Below, one piece after another: positions 6,223 to 12,277 of a stretch of DNA of 12,277 bases. Every line of letters begins with the position of its first letter. Positions within the stretch are counted from its first letter, which is position 1. The notes beneath the pieces were generated by a model that saw only the letters and a list, made by a program, of their open reading frames with translations, was not told the origin of the DNA and made no database searches. The stretch is from assembly GCA_023415515.1 (NCBI GenBank), contig JAEZKH010000370.1:1-12277 (forward strand). Direction: 5' to 3'. The translations under genes were made by a program, and so were the position numbers. Source of the DNA: Actinomycetes bacterium. GTDB taxonomy: Bacteria > Actinomycetota > Actinomycetes > Mycobacteriales > Mycobacteriaceae.

Positions 6223-7251
6223 TCAACCGGTGATCAGGGGCCACAACCCCGCCCCGCCGGCCCGCAGCGCCGCGTCGGTCAGGTTGTCATCCCAGTGCCG
6301 CACCGAACCGAACTCGGATCGCCACGTCAACGCCGCCCGGGTGAATTCGTGCAACCGGTGCTCGCGCGTCGTCCCGATGGCCCCATGCACCTGATGCGCG
6401 TTGCGCACCACCACGGATGCGGCGTGCCCGGCGCACGAGCGCGCCACCGCGATCAGGAACTCGACGCCCGCTGCCGACCAATCACTGGCGACTGCGGCGT
6501 TGAGGGCGGCCTCGGTGGCGGCGCGGGCGAGTGCGGCTTCACCCGCCATGTCGGAAATCAGGTTCTGCACGGCCTGGAATTTCGCCAGGGGCCGACCGAA
6601 CTGAACGCGCGAAGCGGCGTGGTCGATCGACAGGCCAAGGGCTCGATCGTTGGCCGCACAGACTTGAATCGCGCGCACCAATGCCGACCGCAGTCCGAGC
6701 TGTGCCACCAGCTCGGGGGCCAGGAGTTCGCCGCGCAGCTTTCCGATGTCTGCGGCCACGACATCGCGCGGCTCACCGATCATGTTGGCACCCGGTGTTA
6801 TCCGCAACGACCCAGTCTCGACGTCGGCGACGCGGAGACCTTCTTCGTCATGCCAGACGACGACGACCCGGTCTGAAGTCGCGGCCCACGGCACCGCCTT
6901 CGCCGTGCCGGTCCCGTCGAGCACGCACACGGTCCGGACCGCGGCATCCGTGGCCAACCCGGTGGCCTCCAGTAGCCAGCAGGCCAGTAAGTCGTGTTCC
7001 GCCAACGGAATCCGCACGCCATGTCGGACGGCAGCCGAGAGCAGTTCGGCGGCTTCGTGCCAGCCCGCGCCGCTACCGCCTGCCGCTTCGGCGCCGGTGA
7101 GACGCACCAGACCGAGTTGGTCTAGCGTCTCCCAGAGTTGCGGGTCGCGCTCAACGGTGTTCGAAGGCGGATGCGCGTCGCGGTATTCGGCGAAGACCGA
7201 TTCCATCATGTCGACGACGGCCGCCTCCACGGCGGTTGCTGAGATCGTCAT
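6223..7251 (-). CDS. Acyl-CoA dehydrogenase, small subunit of a probable heteromer
   Basis: A 342-aa acyl-CoA dehydrogenase-like protein. The ATG at 7251 overlaps the stop of the larger dehydrogenase as ATGA; the extension to 7386 runs inside that gene and is rejected. The N-terminal and middle domains are short. The C-terminal domain keeps the FAD contacts RVQFGRPLAKFQAVQN (215-230) and the Q-x-H-G motif in HQVHGAIGTTREHRLHEFTR (286-305). No catalytic Glu is evident at either usual position. In mycobacterial steroid catabolism, pairs such as FadE26/27 and FadE28/29 form alpha2beta2 enzymes in which only one subunit carries the base. This gene fits the second subunit, contributing to FAD binding. 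Its likely role is alpha,beta-desaturation of an acyl-CoA together with its neighbour. Confidence 0.88.
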   Translation of the reverse strand: MTISATAVEAAVVDMMESVFAEYRDAHPPSNTVERDPQLWETLDQLGLVRLTGAEAAGGSGAGWHEAAELLSAAVRHGVRIPLAEHDLLACWLLEATGLATDAAVRTVCVLDGTGTAKAVPWAATSDRVVVVWHDEEGLRVADVETGSLRITPGANMIGEPRDVVAADIGKLRGELLAPELVAQLGLRSALVRAIQVCAANDRALGLSIDHAASRVQFGRPLAKFQAVQNLISDMAGEAALARAATEAALNAAVASDWSAAGVEFLIAVARSCAGHAASVVVRNAHQVHGAIGTTREHRLHEFTRAALTWRSEFGSVRHWDDNLTDAALRAGGAGLWPLITG

Positions 7252-8402
7252 CGCATCCCCAGCCCGCGCGCTATGACACCGCGCAACACCTCGTTGGTCC
7301 CGCCGCGCAGTGTGAAACCGGGGCGCTGGTCTGCCGCGGCGCCCACCATTCGGGAGAACGAGGAGTCGGTATCGCCGTCGGTGCACAAATCGGCGAAGTC
7401 GGCGATGTCGCCTTCGGTGGTGGTGCCCAGCACCTTGACCACCGCGGCAGGCACATCGGCTGGTTCGTGGCGTCCCAGCGCACCCGCGACCGCCATCGAC
7501 ATCTGGTGCAGCCCGGCGACGCGCGCAAGCAGCCGGCCCAGGTCATGGCTGCGCGGGATGTTCCCGGCTGCCATCAGTTCAGTAGTTCCGCCGAGCAGGC
7601 CGAACGTGGAGAGGAATCGCTCCGGCCCGCTTCGCTCGAAGCTCAGCTCCGAGGTCACCTGTCGCCAGCCCTGGCCGATCTCGCCGAACACCATCGCGTC
7701 GGGCACGAAGGCCTCGCCGAGAATCACCTCGTTGAAATGGTGTGCACCGTTCATCGACACGATCGGGCGGATCTCCACGCCCGGCCCGCGGAGGTCCACG
7801 ATGAACTGGCTGAGACCCGCGTGCCGATTGTCGGGGTCGACCGATTCGGTGCGGGCCAAACATATGAACGCGTGCGCGACGTGCGCGCCCGACGTCCAGA
7901 CCTTGGTGCCGGACAACGTCCAGCCGCCGTCGACACGGACTGCACGGGTGCGCACGCTGGCCAGATCGGATCCGGAGTCGGGTTCGCTCATGCCGATGCC
8001 GAAGAAACATTCGCCGCGCACGATTCGCGGCAGAAACTGTCGCTTCTGCGCCTCGGTGCCGTATTTGAGCAGCGACGGCACGATCTGCCTGTCAGCGATC
8101 CAGTGCGCCGCAACAGGCGCACCCGCCGCCAACAACTCCTCGGTGACGACGAACCGCTCGAGAAACGAGCGTCCGTGTCCGCCATAGGCTTTCGGGACCG
8201 TCATGCCGAGCCATCCGCGTGCTGCGAGCGCATGGGTGAACGCCTCATCCCACCCCGTCAACCAGGCGTCGACAGATGGCGTGAACGCGCCTGCGGCCAG
8301 TTGCTCGGCCAGAAACTCGCGGACCTCGGCGCGCAGGCCGTCGGTTGCCCGCGAATCGGCTGATGCGGGAGGCACCAGCCTGGGGATTGCCGATGCGGTC
8401 AC
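7248..8402 (-). CDS. Acyl-CoA dehydrogenase, large catalytic subunit, GTG start
   Basis: A 384-aa acyl-CoA dehydrogenase with all three domains. The GTG at 8402 is preferred over an ATG at 8414: GGAGGA lies 4 nt before it, and it gives a 4-bp GTGA overlap with the crotonase stop, whereas the ATG has no Shine-Dalgarno. The flavin/substrate motif FGIGMSEPDSGSD ends at residue 146, and the conserved KVWTSGAHVAHAF follows at 167-179. The C-terminal motif is LRGGTNEVLRGVIARGLG; the position that carries the catalytic Glu in medium-chain enzymes is Gly (about G367). The base is therefore probably in the helix SFERSGPERF (E256 or E261), as in isovaleryl-CoA-type and steroid-type enzymes. It is expected to act with the small dehydrogenase directly downstream on a branched or cyclic acyl-CoA. 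Confidence 0.92.
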   Translation of the reverse strand: MTASAIPRLVPPASADSRATDGLRAEVREFLAEQLAAGAFTPSVDAWLTGWDEAFTHALAARGWLGMTVPKAYGGHGRSFLERFVVTEELLAAGAPVAAHWIADRQIVPSLLKYGTEAQKRQFLPRIVRGECFFGIGMSEPDSGSDLASVRTRAVRVDGGWTLSGTKVWTSGAHVAHAFICLARTESVDPDNRHAGLSQFIVDLRGPGVEIRPIVSMNGAHHFNEVILGEAFVPDAMVFGEIGQGWRQVTSELSFERSGPERFLSTFGLLGGTTELMAAGNIPRSHDLGRLLARVAGLHQMSMAVAGALGRHEPADVPAAVVKVLGTTTEGDIADFADLCTDGDTDSSFSRMVGAAADQRPGFTLRGGTNEVLRGVIARGLGMR

Positions 8403-9175
8403 TGGGTCCTCCATTTGGCGATTCGCCGATCGTGTTCGGTGTCGCGGTGTGCCAGCGGCTGCATGGCCGCCGCCATCGCCAGCGTGGATTCCAGCGACCC
8501 GGTGCGTGATTCCTGCAGCAGCCGCTTGGCCATCCGCAGCGCATGCGGCGGGTTGGCGGCGATGCGCTCCGCGAGCTCGTGCGCGGTCACCAGGAGATCC
8601 TCGTGCGGTACCACGCGACTGACCATGCCCCAGGCGAGTGCGGTGTCAGCCCCGATCCGCTCGCCGGTAAACGTCATCTCGGCGGCGCGGGCGTATCCGA
8701 TGGCTCGCGGAAGGAACCAGGTGCCTCCGTCACCGGGGATGAGGCCGAGCGTCACGAAGCTCTCGGCGAACGACGCCCGCTCTGAGGCGATGCGCAGATC
8801 GCACATCATCGACAGGTCGCAGCCGGCCCCGATGGCCGCGCCGTTGACCGCTGCGATCAGTGGAACCTCGAGCCGCCCGAGGGCTCTGGGGATACGTTGA
8901 ATGCCGTCGACGTAGGCCGACCGCTGTTCGAGTGGATCCAACCCGAACATCCCGTCCCGGTCGGCCATCTCTTTGACGTTGCCGCCTGCGGAGAAGATCT
9001 TGCCCGCGCCCGTCAGGACCACGGCGCGGATCCGGGTGTCGGCGTTGGCGGCATCGACGGCGGCTTCGAACGCCGCGATGAAGTCCGTCCCGGTGATCGC
9101 GTTCCCGACCTCGGGCAGGTCGATGGTCCAGACCTGAGTCGGCGCGGCGGCCGAGACGATGAGTGGCGCGCTCAT
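8399..9175 (-). CDS. Crotonase-family protein (enoyl-CoA hydratase/isomerase)
   Basis: A 258-aa crotonase of normal family length. Oxyanion-hole elements are FSAGGNVKEM (61-70) and NGAAIGAGCDLSMMCD (111-126), followed by LGLIPGDGGTWFLPR (143-157). The two Glu residues of classical enoyl-CoA hydratase are not conserved: the first position is D120 (GAGCD) and the second is F140 (AESFVTLG). An Asp in GDGG (D149) is present instead. This pattern is seen in several isomerase-like members, so double-bond isomerisation or another crotonase reaction is as likely as hydration. The ATG overlaps the aldehyde dehydrogenase stop as ATGA, and no separate Shine-Dalgarno is seen. It would act after the acyl-CoA dehydrogenase pair encoded directly downstream. 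Confidence 0.9.
   Translation of the reverse strand: MSAPLIVSAAAPTQVWTIDLPEVGNAITGTDFIAAFEAAVDAANADTRIRAVVLTGAGKIFSAGGNVKEMADRDGMFGLDPLEQRSAYVDGIQRIPRALGRLEVPLIAAVNGAAIGAGCDLSMMCDLRIASERASFAESFVTLGLIPGDGGTWFLPRAIGYARAAEMTFTGERIGADTALAWGMVSRVVPHEDLLVTAHELAERIAANPPHALRMAKRLLQESRTGSLESTLAMAAAMQPLAHRDTEHDRRIAKWRTQ
8407..8412 (-). promoter_or_regulatory. Shine-Dalgarno of the large acyl-CoA dehydrogenase
   Basis: GGAGGA on the - strand, 4 nt before the GTG at 8402. It lies inside the 3' end of the crotonase gene and overlaps the competing ATG at 8414, so it decides for the GTG start. Confidence 0.7.
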
Positions 9176-10587
9176 GGCAGCTGCAGCGATTTCGTCTGGA
9201 GGTACTCTTCGAAGCCGGCCCGGCCCAGTTCCCGGCCGATGCCGGAGCGCTTGTAGCCGCCGAACGGCGCGATCGGGTTATAGGCACCGCCGTTGATGTC
9301 GAGTTGGCCGGTCTGCACGCCGCGGGCGAATTCGATGGCGGCCTCTTTGTCGGCGGCCCACACCGCTCCGGAGAGCCCGTAGGGGGTGGCGTTGGCGATG
9401 CGCAGGGCATCCCCGTCATCGGTGTAAGGGATGACCGCGAGCACAGGGCCGAACACCTCCTCCTGGCCCAGCTCTGAGTACGGATCCACGTCGGCGAACA
9501 CCGTCGGAGCAACGAAATAGCCGACTTCGCTGACCTTTTCGTCACCCCCGACCAGCAGCCGCGCACCGTCGCGGACAGCGCGTTGGATGTATCCGCGCAC
9601 CGTCTCGTACTGTGAGGCCGACGCGGACGGGCCGATGCGGGTGGCCGGATCCCACGGGTCGCCGACGGTGTACTTGGCGACCGCAGCTTCGATGAGTTCA
9701 AGGGCCTCGTGGTAGCCCGACTGCGGGACCAGCATCCGGGTCCACGCCATACACGTCTGCCCGCCATTGAGAAACGCGTTGCCGACACCCACCTTCACCG
9801 CGGTCGGCAGGTCGGCGCCCTCGAGGATGACGTTGGCCGATTTGCCCCCGAGCTCGAGCGCGACCTTCTTGACTGTCCGGCCCGCGATCTCGCCGACGCG
9901 CGCCCCGACACCGGTGGAACCGGTGAACGACACGAAATCGACCTCGGGATGTTCGGCAAGGCGTTCCCCGATGACCCGACCCGGCCCCGACACCAGGTTC
10001 ACCACTCCCGCAGGCAATCCGGCGTCTTCGAGGGCCTCGACGAATTCGAACACCGACAGCGGCGCCTCGTTGCTCGGCTTGAGCACCACTGTGCAGCCGG
10101 CCGCGATTGCCGGCAGCACCTTGGCAACGACCTGATAGAGCGGGTAGTTCCACGGGGTTATCGCTCCGACCACGCCGTACGGCTCACGCAGTACAAGCGA
10201 ATTGTCCACTTGCTCTTCGAATTCGAAGTCCTCGAGCACACGGGCGAATCCGCGTGCGACCGCCAGTGGCACCTGGGTCTGCACTGACTGCGCGATGCGA
10301 ACCGGCGCGCCCATTTCGGCGGTGATCGTCTCGGCGATGTCGGGCAGGCGCTTTTCCATCGCGTCGATCACCGCAGCCAGGCGGTCGCGGCGCTCGGCGA
10401 CCGTGATCAGCGGATCGAAAGCCTGGCGCGCGGACGCCACCGCGGCGTCGACGTCGGCTCGCGAGCCGTTGGGCACGGTGCCGATGACCTGTTCGGTGGC
10501 GGGGTCGACGACCTCGATGAGCCCGTCACCGTCGGGTTCGGCCCACTGACCGTCGATGAACAGCGTTGTGCGGTGATAGTTGTGCAT
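9172..10587 (-). CDS. NAD(P)-dependent aldehyde dehydrogenase
   Basis: A 471-aa member of the aldehyde dehydrogenase superfamily with every hallmark. These are PWNYPL with N147, KPS with K170, FTGSTGVG (221-228) in the Rossmann fold, the general base E245 in LELGGKS, the nucleophile C279 in NGGQTCMAW, EEVFGP with E377, and FGGYKRSGIGRE (442-453) near the C-terminus. It is full length with no sign of decay. It oxidises an aldehyde to the carboxylate, and the alcohol dehydrogenase gene 15 bp upstream is the natural source of that aldehyde. The next enzyme in the logic is the acyl-CoA ligase at the window edge. The specific substrate cannot be read from sequence. The Shine-Dalgarno is weak (GAAAG). 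Confidence 0.95.
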   Translation of the reverse strand: MHNYHRTTLFIDGQWAEPDGDGLIEVVDPATEQVIGTVPNGSRADVDAAVASARQAFDPLITVAERRDRLAAVIDAMEKRLPDIAETITAEMGAPVRIAQSVQTQVPLAVARGFARVLEDFEFEEQVDNSLVLREPYGVVGAITPWNYPLYQVVAKVLPAIAAGCTVVLKPSNEAPLSVFEFVEALEDAGLPAGVVNLVSGPGRVIGERLAEHPEVDFVSFTGSTGVGARVGEIAGRTVKKVALELGGKSANVILEGADLPTAVKVGVGNAFLNGGQTCMAWTRMLVPQSGYHEALELIEAAVAKYTVGDPWDPATRIGPSASASQYETVRGYIQRAVRDGARLLVGGDEKVSEVGYFVAPTVFADVDPYSELGQEEVFGPVLAVIPYTDDGDALRIANATPYGLSGAVWAADKEAAIEFARGVQTGQLDINGGAYNPIAPFGGYKRSGIGRELGRAGFEEYLQTKSLQLP

Positions 10588-10602
10588 GATCTGCTTTCGG
10601 TG

Positions 10603-11709
10603 TCAGGGCACGATGCTGGCGCGGACGTCGCGCTTGGCGTCGGCTGCGGCGAATGCCTCGTTGATGTCGTCGAGCGAGTATTGGGCTGCCGCAAGCCGTT
10701 CCAACGGCAGTGTGTCGCGGTGCTGTGCGAGGAACGCCAGCGCCCGCGAGAGCAGCGCGGGGTCGTAGAGCGACACGCCGACCATGGACTTGTTGGCGAA
10801 GACGAATCGCGACGGGTCGAATACGAAGGTCTTACCGATGTTGATGTTGCCGATCTCGACGTAGCGGCCGAACTGCCCGAGCATCTTGAGGCCCTCGTCG
10901 ATCGCCGACGGATGACCGACCACCTCGACCACCACATCGGCGCCCTGACCATCGGTCAACCGGCGCACCATCTTGGCGCGGTCTGATTCCTCGGGCACCT
11001 CGGTGATGTCGATGACCGCGTCGGCGCCGAACGCGCTCGCAAGCTCGAGCCGCTCGCCCACCCCGTCGATCGCGATGACGGTCGATGCTCCGCGTGCCTT
11101 GGCCACAGCGACGGCGTAGAGACCGAGCGCGCCTGCGCCCTGCACCACGACGGTCTCACCGAGCTGCTGGTCCACCCGCTCCAAGCCGTACATCACCTGC
11201 GACAGAGCGCAATTGGCGCCCGCGGCGATCTCATCGGGTACCGAGTCGGGGACCTGGTAGACCACCGCGCCCGCGGGAAGCAGGAAGTAGTCGCCGTAGC
11301 CGCCGACGAAATAAGGTGGCTCGTCTGCGCGGCCGAGCATCGCCATCTTCAGATTCAGACAGGCGTTGCGCCGTCCCGCCAGACAGTTGCGGCACTGATG
11401 GCAGCAGAAGAAGTACGGGAACACCACTCGGGCTCCGATCGCCAGTGGTTTGCCATCGGAGTCAGCGGTCACCCCGTCGCCGAGCGCCTCGACCGCGCCG
11501 ACCATTTCGTGACCGAGCACCGTCGGCAGTTGGCCGCCCAGCCCCCTTGTCGCGAACGTGCCGTGCCAGGCATGCAGATCTGAGCCGCAGATATTGGCGC
11601 GGGTGACCCTGATCAGGATCTCGCCGGGCCCGACCTCGGCCAGGCCGACGGTGTCGATTTCGAACGGCTTGCCGGGCGCGTCGAACCGCGCGATGCGGCC
11701 TTTGTACAC
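10603..11709 (-). CDS. Zinc-dependent alcohol dehydrogenase (MDR superfamily), GTG start
   Basis: A 368-aa medium-chain dehydrogenase/reductase. The catalytic zinc region shows C41 in NICGSD and GHE (66-68). The structural zinc loop C103-x2-C106-x2-C109-x7-C117 is complete (CHQCRNCLAGRRNAC), with an extra C102 just before it. The coenzyme fold has GAGALG (191-196), and D215 at the end of beta-2 (VIAID) indicates NAD(H). The GTG at 11709 is the start because AAAGGGAG ends 8 nt upstream. The gene lies 14 bp after the ligase and 15 bp before the aldehyde dehydrogenase. This supports a two-step alcohol-to-acid oxidation. Sequence alone does not separate a primary alcohol substrate from a secondary one. 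Confidence 0.94.
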   Translation of the reverse strand: MYKGRIARFDAPGKPFEIDTVGLAEVGPGEILIRVTRANICGSDLHAWHGTFATRGLGGQLPTVLGHEMVGAVEALGDGVTADSDGKPLAIGARVVFPYFFCCHQCRNCLAGRRNACLNLKMAMLGRADEPPYFVGGYGDYFLLPAGAVVYQVPDSVPDEIAAGANCALSQVMYGLERVDQQLGETVVVQGAGALGLYAVAVAKARGASTVIAIDGVGERLELASAFGADAVIDITEVPEESDRAKMVRRLTDGQGADVVVEVVGHPSAIDEGLKMLGQFGRYVEIGNINIGKTFVFDPSRFVFANKSMVGVSLYDPALLSRALAFLAQHRDTLPLERLAAAQYSLDDINEAFAAADAKRDVRASIVP

Positions 11710-11717
11710 GAACGTAT

Positions 11718-11725
11718 CTCCCTTT
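11718..11725 (-). promoter_or_regulatory. Shine-Dalgarno of the alcohol dehydrogenase
   Basis: AAAGGGAG on the - strand, 8 nt before the GTG at 11709. It overlaps the TAA stop of the acyl-CoA ligase, so the two genes are tightly linked. Confidence 0.7.
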
Positions 11726-12277
11726 AGTTGCAGATGGTTTCGCGACTGAACCGGTCGCGCAACAGGCGCTTGAGCAGCTTGCCGCTCGGGTTCTTCGGCA
11801 GGGATTCGACGAAGAAGACCTGTTTGGGCGTCTTGAATCCGGCCAGATGCTCTCGGCAGTGGGCCATGACATCGCCCTCGGACAGAACGACACCGGTACG
11901 GGGCACGACGGCGGCCACCACAGCCTCGACCCAGGTCGGGTGGGGCAGACCGAATACGGCGACTTCCTGAACACCGCTGTGCCGGTAGATGACCTCTTCG
12001 ACCTCACGGCTGGCGACGTTCTCGCCGCCGGACTTGATCATGTCCTTCTTGCGGTCCACGACGTGCAGCAGGCCGAAGTCGTCGTAGTAGCCGAGGTCGC
12101 CGGAGTGGAACCAGCCGCCGCGGAACGCCTCGGCGGTGCGCTGCGGGTCGTCGAGGTAGCCCAACATCAGATGGGGGCTTCGATGGGCGATCTCACCGAC
12201 GGTTCCGGCGGCTACCGGCTGGTCGTGTTCGTCGAGGATCACAGTCTCGACATTGATGGCCGGACGTCCGGCCGACC
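11724..12277 (-). CDS. Acyl-CoA synthetase / AMP-dependent ligase, FadD type (5' truncated)
   Basis: The frame is open to the right edge, so only the last 184 or so residues of a protein usually 500-550 long are present. The GTG at 12242 is an internal Val, because the preceding codons (S-A-G-R-P-A-I-N-V-E-T) fit the family. The hinge region carries GWFHSGDLGYYDDFG and the conserved DRKKDMIKSGGENVA (A8 region), and the C-terminal catalytic lysine lies in PKNPSGKLLKRLLR (A10). These motifs define the adenylate-forming family that makes acyl-AMP and then acyl-CoA. With the neighbouring ALDH and ADH, it would activate the acid they produce. No fadD number can be assigned. It is the most upstream visible gene of the leftward operon. 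Confidence 0.93.
   Translation of the reverse strand, partial: SAGRPAINVETVILDEHDQPVAAGTVGEIAHRSPHLMLGYLDDPQRTAEAFRGGWFHSGDLGYYDDFGLLHVVDRKKDMIKSGGENVASREVEEVIYRHSGVQEVAVFGLPHPTWVEAVVAAVVPRTGVVLSEGDVMAHCREHLAGFKTPKQVFFVESLPKNPSGKLLKRLLRDRFSRETICN

Noticed and set aside
7236..8363. 375-codon + strand open frame opposite the large acyl-CoA dehydrogenase
   Set aside because: The - strand protein has all family motifs. This frame is His/Arg-rich and without recognisable features.

Overview
The window is GC-rich, densely packed actinobacterial DNA. The best species clue is the first gene, whose C-terminal half reads like a mycobacterial 3-ketosteroid 9-alpha-hydroxylase oxygenase (KshA). Together with the many fadD/fadE/echA-type genes this points to Mycobacterium/Mycolicibacterium or a close relative such as Rhodococcus or Nocardia. 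No tRNA, rRNA, CRISPR array or insertion sequence was seen, and no gap between genes exceeds about 65 bp.

Layout. On the + strand are the 3' part of kshA (1-702) and a small four-cysteine protein (699-1007) that overlaps it by ATGA. From 1022 to the right edge everything is on the - strand and probably forms one long operon transcribed right to left. In transcription order it holds: an acyl-CoA ligase (fadD-type, cut by the window edge), a zinc alcohol dehydrogenase, an aldehyde dehydrogenase, a crotonase, a large and a small acyl-CoA dehydrogenase, a SnoaL/NTF2-fold protein, an SDR, an HSL-type alpha/beta hydrolase, a 358-aa protein of unknown family (here called X), and two more SDRs. Spacers are 2-65 bp, and three junctions are 4-bp ATGA/GTGA overlaps. 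The two transcription units converge at about 1007/1022 over a strong hairpin.

How the genes may work together (inference). ADH then ALDH would oxidise a primary alcohol to an acid. The ligase would make the CoA thioester, the paired acyl-CoA dehydrogenases (probably one heteromeric enzyme) would desaturate it, and the crotonase would hydrate or isomerise it. The SDRs, SnoaL-like protein, hydrolase and X would process ring hydroxyl, keto or ester groups. With kshA next door, a steroid or terpenoid catabolic island is the simplest reading. No thiolase, KshB reductase or KstR-type regulator or operator was seen in the window, and the substrate cannot be read from the sequence.

The most unusual feature is a fossil. 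Downstream of the second SDR (1857-2666), bases 1823-1873 match the last codons and stop of gene X (2677-2727). The only mismatch inside the 29-bp core creates the stop codon now used by that SDR. This looks like the scar of a rearrangement that left the tail of a second X copy behind.
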